A stretch of 64,000 nucleotides of DNA from Paracidovorax citrulli (GTDB taxonomy: Bacteria > Pseudomonadota > Gammaproteobacteria > Burkholderiales > Burkholderiaceae_C): contig NZ_FNEY01000007.1 of the NCBI RefSeq assembly GCF_900100305.1, positions 103,665-167,664 of the forward strand, in the 5' to 3' direction. Of this stretch, positions 35,406-44,070 are shown in pieces. Under the pieces are notes generated by a model. It was not told where the DNA came from. It was given only the letters and a program-made list of their open reading frames with translations, and did no database searches. Position numbers and translations under genes: made by a program. The stretch's first letter is position 1. Each line of letters starts with the position of its first letter.

Positions 35406-37145
35406 ATGTCCCTGAACCAATTCCTGCGCCTCATCGGCATCGTGCTGGCCACCGTGACGGCCCTGCTGGCCGCGCATGCCAGCTGGGGGCAATGGCGCTC
35501 GTGGCGCGCGGCGGACGCCGGATCGCGCGCGCTCGCGGACCTCGGCCTGGGCATGGTGGCGACCGAACGGGTGTCGCGCGAGCGCGGCCCGACGAACGCG
35601 CGCCTCGGCGCGCTCGATGGAGCGCCCGATCCGCAGGCCGTCGCCGCCCTGGCGCGGGCGCGCGAAAGCACCGACCAGGCCATGGCGCAGCTGCGCGCCA
35701 TGCTCGCCGCCCGCACGCAGGTGCCGCACCTGGACGCACTGCTGGCCGGCGCGGACGACGCCGCGCAGGCCCTCGCCCGTGCACGGGCGGTGGCCGACGG
35801 GGTCATCGCCCTCCCCCACGCCCAGCGCACGCCCGAGGCCGTGCGCGCCAGCGTCTATGGACTGGCGGCCATCGTGCCGCGGCTCGCGCCGATCAACAGC
35901 GCACTGATCCAGACCGTTCGGACGGCACAGCCGTCCATGGACGGCGACACGCAGGTGCTGCGGATCACCGCGGAGCTGCGCGAGCATGCAGGCCTGCTCG
36001 GATCGCACTTCACCGCCGCGCTGGTGATGCAGCGTCCGTTCACGCCCGAAGAACGGCATGCGATCGAGCAGACGCGCGGGCGCATCACGGCACTGCAGTT
36101 CCTGCTGGAGCAGCGCCTGGCCCGCCAGGATGCCCCGCCCGACATCGCCCAGGCCTGGGAGGCCGTGGACAGCGGCTACTTCGGCCATGCGATGCGGGAC
36201 ATCGTCGCGCCCGTGCTGGCGGCCGGCGAGCGGGACGGACGCTACGGCATCACCGCCGCCCAGTTCGCGGAGGGCTACGTGCCCGAACTGGGCAAGGTGG
36301 TGACACTGCGCGACCGGCTGATGGCGCGGCTGCAGGCCGACGCGCTCGCCGCCCGGGAGCGCGCCCTGCACAGCCTCATGGAGGTGGCGGGCGCCTCGGC
36401 CCTGCTCTGGGCCATCCTCGCGGGCACGCTGGCCACGCTGCACGCCCGCGTGCTGCAGCCCCTGGCCCAGACGACCCAGGCCCTGCAGGATCTGGCCCGC
36501 AACCGCCTGGACGCCCCGCTGCCCCGGCCCGCGGCCGACGACGAGATCGCCGCCGTGATCGGCGCCGTGCGTGCGCTGCAGGAGCACACGCAGGCCCGGC
36601 AGGTGCTCGAGCGCGAGCGCGACGGCCTCATCGCGCAGCTGCGCGAGCAGTCGCTCACCGATTTCCTCACGGGGCTGCCCAATCGGCGCGCGTTTTTCGC
36701 GGCGGCACGCGAACGTATCGCGCAGGCACGGCAGCAGCGCTTCGACGTCGCCCTGATGCTGCTGGACGTGGACCTGTTCAAGAGCTTCAACGACCGCGCG
36801 GGACACGCCGCCGGCGACGAGGCGCTGCGGGCCGTGGCACGCGCGGTGCGCCACACCCTGCGCCCGGGCGACCTCGTGGCGCGGTACGGGGGCGAGGAGT
36901 TCGTGGTGCTGCTCGGCCCCTGCGCGGGCCGCGAGGGCGCGGCCTGTGCCGAGCGCCTGCGCCACGCCATCGAGACGGCGCCGGTCGTGCTGCCGTCGGG
37001 GGAGCGCTTCCGGCTCACGGCCAGCGTGGGCGTCGCCGTCTCCCAGCGCCACGGCATGGTGCTGGACCACCTGCTCTCGGAAGCGGACACGGCCCTCTAC
37101 CGGGCCAAGGACCGGGGCCGCAACCGGGTCGAGGAAGCCGCTTGA
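35406..37145 (+). CDS. Membrane-bound diguanylate cyclase with HAMP-like linker
   Basis: About 579 residues: TM helix 1 (about 9-27), a long periplasmic helical sensor including ATERVSRERGPTNARLG, TM helix 2 (about 330-350), a HAMP-like linker and a GGDEF domain with GGEEF near 497. RPGD five residues before it fits the inhibitory RxxD I-site. It should make c-di-GMP in response to a periplasmic signal. The sensor is a nitrate/NIT-like or MCP-like helical bundle, identity not settled. It converges on riboflavin synthase. Confidence 0.92.
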   Translation: MSLNQFLRLIGIVLATVTALLAAHASWGQWRSWRAADAGSRALADLGLGMVATERVSRERGPTNARLGALDGAPDPQAVAALARARESTDQAMAQLRAMLAARTQVPHLDALLAGADDAAQALARARAVADGVIALPHAQRTPEAVRASVYGLAAIVPRLAPINSALIQTVRTAQPSMDGDTQVLRITAELREHAGLLGSHFTAALVMQRPFTPEERHAIEQTRGRITALQFLLEQRLARQDAPPDIAQAWEAVDSGYFGHAMRDIVAPVLAAGERDGRYGITAAQFAEGYVPELGKVVTLRDRLMARLQADALAARERALHSLMEVAGASALLWAILAGTLATLHARVLQPLAQTTQALQDLARNRLDAPLPRPAADDEIAAVIGAVRALQEHTQARQVLERERDGLIAQLREQSLTDFLTGLPNRRAFFAAARERIAQARQQRFDVALMLLDVDLFKSFNDRAGHAAGDEALRAVARAVRHTLRPGDLVARYGGEEFVVLLGPCAGREGAACAERLRHAIETAPVVLPSGERFRLTASVGVAVSQRHGMVLDHLLSEADTALYRAKDRGRNRVEEAA

Positions 37146-37181
37146 AAGACGGGAAAGACCCGCCGCGCCGGCCTGCGCCCC

Positions 37182-37889
37182 TCAGCGCTGCAGGGCGGCC
37201 GGAGGGCGCACGAAGTCGTCCAGCGACAGGCCCTTTTCCCGCAGCAGCGCCTCCAGCGCCGGGCGCAGCTCGCCGAGGCTTTCCTCCACCGCCTCGCGCA
37301 CCGTGTCCACCACGACCTGGGTGCTGCGCTCGATCTCCACGTTGAGCGCGTCGCCGGCGCGCAGGTCCTCGAACACGGTGGCGCGGCGCGTCTCGGGAAT
37401 CAGCCAGACCTCGAACCATCCCTCGGCACGGTTCACCTCCGCCACGGTCAGGCTGGCGCCGTGCAGGGCGATGTAGCCCTTGGCGAAGACATAGCGGCGG
37501 AACGGCGGCGGCACCGCCACGCGCCACACGCGGTTGTTCTCGGAATCGCGCACGCTCTGCAGCGTGGCCGCGAAATCGATGTGGCCCGACAGCGGATGGC
37601 CGCCGATCTCGGCGCCGTCGCGGGCCGCCCGCTCCACGTTCACGCGCCGGCCGGCCGCGTAGCCGCCCAGCGTGGTCACGTTCAGGCTCTGCAGCATCGC
37701 GTCGAACGCGACCGATGACGGCGAAACCAGCCGCGTCACCGTGAGGCACACGCCATCCACCGCCACGCTGGCGCCGATGGCGAGGCCCTCGCAGAAGCCG
37801 GGCGGGAACTCGATCACGAAGGTACGCAGCCCTTCGCGGTCCTGCAGTTCGGCAAGGGTGGCGGTGGCTTGGACTATGCCTGTGAACAT
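37182..37889 (-). CDS. ribE: Riboflavin synthase, alpha subunit
   Basis: Converts two 6,7-dimethyl-8-ribityllumazines to riboflavin plus pyrimidinedione. About 235 residues, a tandem of two lumazine-binding barrels: MFTGIVQ start, DGVCLTV (first repeat), EIGGHPLSGHIDF, then HGASLTVAEV and IPETRRATVF (second repeat). It is about 20 residues longer than the E. coli enzyme at the C-terminus. It stands apart from other rib genes. The ATG at 37,889 gives the universal MFTGI beginning. Confidence 0.94.
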   Translation of the reverse strand: MFTGIVQATATLAELQDREGLRTFVIEFPPGFCEGLAIGASVAVDGVCLTVTRLVSPSSVAFDAMLQSLNVTTLGGYAAGRRVNVERAARDGAEIGGHPLSGHIDFAATLQSVRDSENNRVWRVAVPPPFRRYVFAKGYIALHGASLTVAEVNRAEGWFEVWLIPETRRATVFEDLRAGDALNVEIERSTQVVVDTVREAVEESLGELRPALEALLREKGLSLDDFVRPPAALQR

Positions 37890-37963
37890 GGCGCGGAATA
37901 CTCTCGTGGATGAAGGAAGCGGGGAGGCGCCGGGGCATTGTGCCACCCGGGCCGCGGCCCCGC

Positions 37964-40315
37964 TCAGGCAGGGTCGCGCGGCACCGCAGCCAGGGCGGAG
38001 GCCACCCGCGCCGCCAGCATGTCCAGGGCGAACGGCTTGGTGAGCACGCCCATGCCCGGGTCCAGGTCGCGCTCCCCGATCACGGCCTGCTCCGCGTAGC
38101 CGGTGATGAACAGCACGGGCAGGCCGGGGCGCAGGACGCGGCCGGCGTCGGCCACCTGCCGGCCATTCATGCCGCCGGGCAGGCCCACGTCGGTGAGCAG
38201 GAGATCGAGCGGCCCGGCCTCGCGCAGCATCTCCAGCGCCGAGGGTCCGTCCTCCGCCTCGAGCACGCGGTAGCCCTGTTCGCGCAGCGATTCCGCCACC
38301 GTGGAGCGCACGGCGGGTTCGTCATCCACCACCAGGACCGACGGCATGGCGCGCCCCGCTCCGGACGCAGGGGCCCGGGCCTGCCCGGCAGGCGGCGCCT
38401 CGGCACATGTACCGGCCGCCAGTTCGGCGGCCGAGCAGGCATGGCGGGGCAGCCAGAGCGTGATCGTCGTGCCCTGGCCGGCCACCGAAGCGATGCGCGC
38501 AGAACCGCCCGACTGCTGGGCGAAGCCATAGACCATCGACAGCCCCAGGCCCGTGCCCTGCCCCAGGGGCTTGGTGGTGAAGAACGGCTCGAAGGCGCGT
38601 TCGGCCACCTCCGGCGCCATGCCCTCGCCGGTATCGGCCACCGACAGCGCCACGTATTCCCCGGGCTGCAGTTCGGTGGCGTGGCGTCTGGACTGCCCGT
38701 CGCCGGGGTGGCCGGCAACGTGGTTGGCGGTCGCGATGCGCAGCGTGCCGCCGCGGGGCATCGCATCGCGCGCGTTGATGCACAGGTTCAGGAGCGAATT
38801 CTCGATCTGCCCGGCGTCGGCCCGCACCGCCCAGAGCCCGGCGGTGGCGTCGAAACGCACGGTGATGGCAGGCCCCACGGTGCGCTGCACCAGCTCCAGC
38901 AGGTCCGCGACGAGCTGGTTCAGGTCCACCACGACGGGTGCCAGGGTCTGGCGGCGGGAAAACGCGAGCAGCCGGTGCGTGAGCGAGGCCGCCCGCTTGG
39001 CCGAGCGGTGGGCCGTGTCGATGCAGCGCTCCATGTCGGCCACGCGCCCCTGGGACACGCGCAGCCGCAGCAGGTCCAGGCTCGCCATGATGCCCGCCAG
39101 CAAGTTGTTGAAGTCGTGCGCGATGCCCCCGGTGAGCTGCCCCACGGCTTCCATTTTCTGGGCCTGGCGCAGCGCCTCCTCGGCGGCCATCAGCTCGCGG
39201 GTGCGCTCCTCCACCTTGGTTTCCAGCGTGTCGGCGAGCGCGCGCAGCTGCCGCTCCGCGGTGCGCCGCTGCACGGCCATGCGCGTGCGGTGGGCCACGC
39301 TGCGGATCAGCGCCAGGTCGTCGGAGGACCATTGCCGCGGTACCGGGTGGTTCAGGAACAGCATCGCCACGAGCCGCCCGCCCTCGATCAGCGGCAGGTT
39401 CACCAGCGCCCCCGCCTGCACCGACCGCAGGGCATGCACGTGGCTGGCGGTACGCTCGTCGGTGGATACGTCGTTCACGATGACGATGTGGCCGCGCAGC
39501 AGGTCCTCGTAGAAGCGGCCATAGTGGGGCAGGTGGTGCCGGCCCACGGCCGTGGACATGCCCAGCGATGTCCAGTCGCGCACGATGGTGACGGTGTTCG
39601 TCTCGTCGATGTCCCCGTAGCCCGCCCGCCCCACGCAGAGGATCTCCCCCAGCATGCGCGCCGCGGCGTAGGCCATGTCGGCGGGGTCTTCCAGCGCGCG
39701 GAAGCTGTCGTCGAGCTGCAGCAGCGCCTGGGTGCGGCGCTCGGCGAGCGTCTGTTCGGTGACGTCCTGGGCGGTTCCCGCGATGCGCAGGCGGCGGCCG
39801 TCCGTGCCGCCCTGCACCTGGGCCAGCACCTTGAGCCAGCGCACCAGGCCATCCCGGCGCCGGATGCGGTGGTCGATCGCGTACTCCTGCCGCTGCGCGA
39901 TGCTGTGCTCGAAAGCCGCGCGCACGCGCGCGGCATCGTCGGGATGGATCGACACCAGCACCTTCCGCCAGCTCAGCGGCTGCTCGGCAGGCAGGCCGAA
40001 ATGCTCCCGGCAGACCTCGGAGCTGGTAAGCGCGAACGTCTCCAGGTCCAGCTCCCACAGGCCGATGCGCCCCGCGATCGCGGCGAATCGCAGGTGCGCC
40101 TCCCGCTCCTCGAGGGCGCGAACGCCCTGTCCCGCGGCGCCGGGCGGCACCAGGCCCCCCGCGCAGGGGGCGGGATCGCCGTCACCCCCGGTGGCGGGTG
40201 GCGGCGGAGGAACGGGCGACTGGCTCAATGGACGGAAGCTCCCCAAACGGGCCCCCGGGCCGGCCGCGTCGGGCGGCCGGCACCAAAAAGGGCGGAACGG
40301 CAGATTGTGACGCAA
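37964..40315 (-). CDS. Hybrid sensor histidine kinase (PAS-GAF-HisKA-HATPase-REC)
   Basis: About 783 residues, no membrane helices, so a cytosolic sensor. After a Pro-rich N-terminus: a PAS domain (about 75-195), a GAF domain (about 200-345), a coiled coil, the phosphorylated H box GGIAHDFNNLLAG (about 400), N box NLCINARDAMP (about 508), G boxes DTGEGMAPE and GTGLGLSMVYG, and a C-terminal receiver with VVDDEP and the phospho-acceptor aspartate in LLTDVGLPGG (about 710). No partner regulator is adjacent. The ATG at 40,315 may be early; PAS begins about 70 residues in. Confidence 0.93.
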   Translation of the reverse strand: MRHNLPFRPFWCRPPDAAGPGARLGSFRPLSQSPVPPPPPATGGDGDPAPCAGGLVPPGAAGQGVRALEEREAHLRFAAIAGRIGLWELDLETFALTSSEVCREHFGLPAEQPLSWRKVLVSIHPDDAARVRAAFEHSIAQRQEYAIDHRIRRRDGLVRWLKVLAQVQGGTDGRRLRIAGTAQDVTEQTLAERRTQALLQLDDSFRALEDPADMAYAAARMLGEILCVGRAGYGDIDETNTVTIVRDWTSLGMSTAVGRHHLPHYGRFYEDLLRGHIVIVNDVSTDERTASHVHALRSVQAGALVNLPLIEGGRLVAMLFLNHPVPRQWSSDDLALIRSVAHRTRMAVQRRTAERQLRALADTLETKVEERTRELMAAEEALRQAQKMEAVGQLTGGIAHDFNNLLAGIMASLDLLRLRVSQGRVADMERCIDTAHRSAKRAASLTHRLLAFSRRQTLAPVVVDLNQLVADLLELVQRTVGPAITVRFDATAGLWAVRADAGQIENSLLNLCINARDAMPRGGTLRIATANHVAGHPGDGQSRRHATELQPGEYVALSVADTGEGMAPEVAERAFEPFFTTKPLGQGTGLGLSMVYGFAQQSGGSARIASVAGQGTTITLWLPRHACSAAELAAGTCAEAPPAGQARAPASGAGRAMPSVLVVDDEPAVRSTVAESLREQGYRVLEAEDGPSALEMLREAGPLDLLLTDVGLPGGMNGRQVADAGRVLRPGLPVLFITGYAEQAVIGERDLDPGMGVLTKPFALDMLAARVASALAAVPRDPA

Positions 40316-40375
40316 CTGCGGCGCGGCTTAGTTGCAGAGCGCAACAGGCCCCTCCAGAACCACCCCTCAGGACCT

Positions 40376-41740
40376 TCAGCGGGCCCGCAGCAGATCGCCG
40401 GCCTCGAGCAGCACCAGTTCGTTGTCGTCGGCACGGCCGGGCTCGCGGCTGGAACTGAAAGGCAGGTTGTTGTCGTTGCCCACCACGATGTGCGTGGCGT
40501 CCACGACGTCCACGTTCTCGATGGTGAAGAACGGGAAGGCGAGCACCCCGCCCGTCAGGGGCTTGCGGGCCAGGCGCTTCGGGTCCTGGATGTTCAGCAG
40601 GTCGATGTAGCCCACCTTGCGCAGCGGGCCGCCCGCGTTGGCGTCGGTCAGCTCCACCTTGTACACGCGCTTGAACTTCGCCACGTCGTGGAAGCAGTCC
40701 GCGCGCTTCCGGCCCTCGGGGCAGGCCTTGTCGGGCGTGCCCTCGCCGTTGTCGCGCTCGATGACGAGGCCCATGGCGGGACCGATCATGTTGAAGTCGC
40801 CGATGGCGTTCTGGTTGGCTTCCAGCACGTACTTCCAGTGGCGGCCGGTCCATTTCTCCTGCCGCACGTCGAACTCCAGCACGCGCAGGTATTGCCGGCC
40901 GCCGTCCACGGATTCATAGGCCTTGGCGGATTCGTCCCACACCGGGCCTTCGAGCAGCGCGTACAGCCTGCTGCCGTCGGGGCTCGATGCCATGCCCTCG
41001 AAGCCCTTGGAGCGCTTGATGTCGAAGGCCGGGGCCTTGGCGTCGGGCGCGGCGGCGGTGGTGACGGCGGGATGGTCGGGCGAGCGCACCACGCGGCCAT
41101 CCACCTGGGTATCGAACACCGCCAGCACGCGGCCGTCCAGGTCGGCCTTGATGAGGAACGGGCCGAACTCATCACCGATCCAGAGCGCGCCGCCGGCGAA
41201 CTGGAAGCTCTCGGGATCGAAGTCGGCGCCGGTCAGGTAGCGCTCCTTCGTGCCTTCCTCGGCGATGCGGAACGGCACCTTCCTGTCGGGGTCGTGCAGG
41301 AACACGGTCTTCAGGCGATCGAACCGCCCGGTCTTGAAGTCCACCGCATAGTGGTTCAGGTAAAGCATGAAGTCCGGCGAATTCGCCTTGGCGCCGGCAC
41401 CGTTGTCCGTCAGGATCCAGAAGGTGCCGTCGGCCATGCGCTTGATGCCCGAGTGGCCCTGCAGCGGCTGGCCCTGGAACGGCAGCGAGACGCCCGTGGG
41501 CCGCCCGGCAGAGGTGCCTTCGACGGTGCCCACGGCATCCACGCGCCGCGGGGTGGTGAACTTGCCGCTGGTGCGCAGGTCCGCCGGAGCATCCGGCGGC
41601 GCGGGGATGAAGGACTGCGCGGGCAGCACGGCGTGGCCGGCGAGCGTGGCGGGATAGGCGGCCGGCTCGGCATGGGCGCAGGGCAGTGCGGAGAATGCGA
41701 GGGCGGTGGCGAGCGTGGCGAAGCGGAAGGCGGCAGGCAT
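40376..41740 (-). CDS. Exported esterase-like activity of phytase family protein
   Basis: About 454 residues with a signal peptide ending near CAHA (residue about 24). The segments GHSGIKRMADGTFWILTDNG, GALWIGDEFGPFLIKADLDG and RSKGFEGMASSPDG match the beta-propeller family called esterase-like activity of phytase (phytase-esterase domain). Such proteins are periplasmic or secreted and often phosphate-regulated; true substrates are poorly known. Three cysteines near the middle may form disulfides. The ATG at 41,740 begins the signal peptide. It is followed at 50 bases upstream by the DUF2127 gene on the same strand. Confidence 0.85.
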   Translation of the reverse strand: MPAAFRFATLATALAFSALPCAHAEPAAYPATLAGHAVLPAQSFIPAPPDAPADLRTSGKFTTPRRVDAVGTVEGTSAGRPTGVSLPFQGQPLQGHSGIKRMADGTFWILTDNGAGAKANSPDFMLYLNHYAVDFKTGRFDRLKTVFLHDPDRKVPFRIAEEGTKERYLTGADFDPESFQFAGGALWIGDEFGPFLIKADLDGRVLAVFDTQVDGRVVRSPDHPAVTTAAAPDAKAPAFDIKRSKGFEGMASSPDGSRLYALLEGPVWDESAKAYESVDGGRQYLRVLEFDVRQEKWTGRHWKYVLEANQNAIGDFNMIGPAMGLVIERDNGEGTPDKACPEGRKRADCFHDVAKFKRVYKVELTDANAGGPLRKVGYIDLLNIQDPKRLARKPLTGGVLAFPFFTIENVDVVDATHIVVGNDNNLPFSSSREPGRADDNELVLLEAGDLLRAR

Positions 41741-41793
41741 GCGGGATGTCGTGGCGATGGCGGATGAGGCCGCCACGATGCCGCCTTTCGGTG

Positions 41794-42294
41794 TCAGGCC
41801 GGTGACGCGGCCTGCCCGGGCCGCGTCCGGAGCCGCCAGGCCAGGTAGCCCACCACCCCCGCGTTGAACGCGATCACCAGGGTGGCGGCCCACGAAGGCC
41901 GGTGCAGCCAGTGCCAGAGTTCGAACGGGATGTACAGGCCGCCCGACAGCGCCCCCAGCGCCTCGCCCCAGGCCCGGCCCTTCCACAGGCCGTACGCCTC
42001 CGTGAAGCGCAGGGCCGCGTAGGCGGTGACGGCCAGCATCAGCCACCGGAAATCCTCGTGCGCGAGCAGGTCGAGCCGGGACAGCAGCATCTCAGGGTAC
42101 CGCTCGCCCGGGTTCAGGCCCACGTGCCCGATCAGGGACACCGCGGCGCGGTGCAGGTCGTGGTGCAGCAGGCCGAGCAGGCCCAGGCCGGCCAGGAGCG
42201 CGACCACGCCCTTGACGGCTTCCAGGATGGCGATGGTCCGCAGGGCCCGCTGCCCCGCGGCATCGCTGCTGCCGTGGCGGCCGGCCGTGCGCAT
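41794..42294 (-). CDS. DUF2127-family membrane protein
   Basis: A 166-residue protein with four hydrophobic helices. RTIAILEAVKGVVALLAGLG, AYAALRFTEAYGLWKGRAW and GGLYIPFELWHWLHRPSW are the DUF2127 hallmarks. Function unknown. Its ATG overlaps the stop of the FAD oxidase gene (TGATG at 42,292-42,296), showing translational coupling, so its job is probably tied to the membrane/polyamine cluster rather than to the phytase-like gene downstream. Confidence 0.87.
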   Translation of the reverse strand: MRTAGRHGSSDAAGQRALRTIAILEAVKGVVALLAGLGLLGLLHHDLHRAAVSLIGHVGLNPGERYPEMLLSRLDLLAHEDFRWLMLAVTAYAALRFTEAYGLWKGRAWGEALGALSGGLYIPFELWHWLHRPSWAATLVIAFNAGVVGYLAWRLRTRPGQAASPA

Positions 42295-44003
42295 CAGGCG
42301 GCGGCGGCCATGCCCGCCGCATGCCCGCGCGTGAACGCCTCCTCGAACACCGAGTACCCGGACCAGTCGGCATGGCCGAAGGCCAGGCGGGCCGTGCCGG
42401 GCACGGAGGGCGCGGCGATGCGCTCGCCGTTCGCCAGCACATAGCGCTGCCGGGGCGCGGGCATGCGTCCGGCCTGGCTCAGGAAGGCCAGCGTCCCCGG
42501 CACGGGGATGGACATGGCGTGTCCGTAGCGGGTGATCTCCACGCGCGTCACACGGGCCCGCAGGTCCGGATGCGGGCCGGACAGGCTCGCGAGGATGGCG
42601 TCGCGCCAGTGGGTCCAGGGCTGTTCGGCGAGCTGGCGGCGGCCGTCGGGCACGTCGCCCAGCGCCCGGTAATAGGTGAGCACCGTAGGGCCGGGGCGCG
42701 GGTCCAGGCGCTGGTGGCCCGCGTCCACGTAGCCCAGGCCGCCCGGCGCCGGATCGTCGTACAGCACGTTGTCCCAGGCAGGCGCCGCGCCTTCGCGGTC
42801 CGACAGCGGGGCGTCGATGCGCAGGTTCGCCACCAGCCAGGGGGCCCACTGCAGCCGCTGCGCGGCCTGGGCGAGGAATGCGGGCGGGTTGCGCACCACG
42901 CGCGCCGCCACGAAGACGGGCAGCGCCACCACGCAGCGGCGCGCCTGCCAGCGCTCGATGCCGCCGCTCGCATGGTTCAGCACGTCCACCTCCACGCCGC
43001 GCCGGCTCTCCTCGATGCGCAGCACGGTGCTGCCGGTGCGCAGCGCCCCGGCATCGTTGAGCGGCGCGGCCAGCCGCTGGGTCAGCCAGCCGTTGCCCTC
43101 GGGCCAGGTGAGCACGCCTTCGCGCTCCTCGCCGGCAGCTTCGCCAGGCGCGTGGAAACCGTGGCGGCTGGCGAAATAGTGGATGCCCGCCCATGCCGAC
43201 ACCCGCGCTGCGCCGGCGCCGTAGTCATCGCGGCAGCAGTAGTCCAGGTACCAGCGCAGGTGCGCATCCGAGAAGCCCTCCTGCGACAGCCAGGCGTCGA
43301 ACGTGAGGGCATCCAGGGAGCGCAGCACGGAGGAAACCGGCTGGTCCGGCCGCCACAGCTTGAACGTGGGCATGGCGAAACGCGCCATGCGGCCCAGTTC
43401 CGCCATGCGTGCGGAGAACCGCCGGTACTGCTCCAGGGTGTCCGCGCCGACACCGTTCACGGGCAGCAGGCCCTCCTGCCAGGCCCCCCGGAAGAACAGC
43501 CGCTCCTGCGGGCTGTGGCACAGGCTGCGCTCGTCGATCTGCCAGCGCCCCGCCACGCGGCGCCGCAGGCCGAATTCTTCCAGCAGGTCCTGCACCTCGC
43601 GAGCCCCGTCGCCCGGCACCGGCAGGTAGTGGGCGCCCAGGGGGCAGGCGATGCCGTCCACCTGGCCGGCGCGGCTGTTGCCGCCCGCGGAATCCTCCAT
43701 CTCCACCAGCATGAAGTCATCGACTCCGGCCAGGCGCAGGGCGCGTGCCGCGGCCAGGCCCGCCACGCCGCCGCCAGCGACCACCACCTGGGTGCGGCGC
43801 ACGATGTCGGGCTCGATCGTCCCGCCCTTCTGCAGCCGGTCGCGCAGCGCATGGCCCCGGGCCATGTCGATGCCCGTGAAGCCTCCGGGCAGGTCGCGTG
43901 GCGAAGGCCCGCACCCGGCCAGCGCACAGGCGGCCGTGGCCGTGGCGCCCCGCAGCAAAGTACGGCGCTGCAGTGCGGGGAGATCGAGGTAGGAAGCAGG
44001 CAT
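42294..44003 (-). CDS. FAD-dependent amine-oxidase-like protein with Tat/lipoprotein signal
   Basis: About 569 residues. The N-terminus RRTLLRGATATAACALAGCG combines a twin-arginine motif and a lipobox, so the folded flavoprotein is probably exported and lipid-anchored. VVVAGGGVAGLAAARALR is the dinucleotide-binding motif, followed by EMEDSAGGNSRAG (FAD ribose) and a C-terminal FGHADWSGY segment of monoamine-oxidase-like enzymes. By context it may oxidise polyamines: the spermidine-synthase-like gene lies 67 bases upstream. Start ATG 44,003 (MPASYLDLP). Confidence 0.87.
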   Translation of the reverse strand: MPASYLDLPALQRRTLLRGATATAACALAGCGPSPRDLPGGFTGIDMARGHALRDRLQKGGTIEPDIVRRTQVVVAGGGVAGLAAARALRLAGVDDFMLVEMEDSAGGNSRAGQVDGIACPLGAHYLPVPGDGAREVQDLLEEFGLRRRVAGRWQIDERSLCHSPQERLFFRGAWQEGLLPVNGVGADTLEQYRRFSARMAELGRMARFAMPTFKLWRPDQPVSSVLRSLDALTFDAWLSQEGFSDAHLRWYLDYCCRDDYGAGAARVSAWAGIHYFASRHGFHAPGEAAGEEREGVLTWPEGNGWLTQRLAAPLNDAGALRTGSTVLRIEESRRGVEVDVLNHASGGIERWQARRCVVALPVFVAARVVRNPPAFLAQAAQRLQWAPWLVANLRIDAPLSDREGAAPAWDNVLYDDPAPGGLGYVDAGHQRLDPRPGPTVLTYYRALGDVPDGRRQLAEQPWTHWRDAILASLSGPHPDLRARVTRVEITRYGHAMSIPVPGTLAFLSQAGRMPAPRQRYVLANGERIAAPSVPGTARLAFGHADWSGYSVFEEAFTRGHAAGMAAAA

Positions 44004-44070
44004 GCGGCGTACTCTACGCCACGGCCATGTCAGGCCGGGCATGGCCTGCGCCCGGCCCGCCGGTCCGGCA

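Noticed and set aside
37910..41767. A 1285-codon open frame on the plus strand
   Set aside because: It lies antisense to riboflavin synthase, the histidine kinase and the phytase-like gene, has no domain, and arises from high-GC codon bias.
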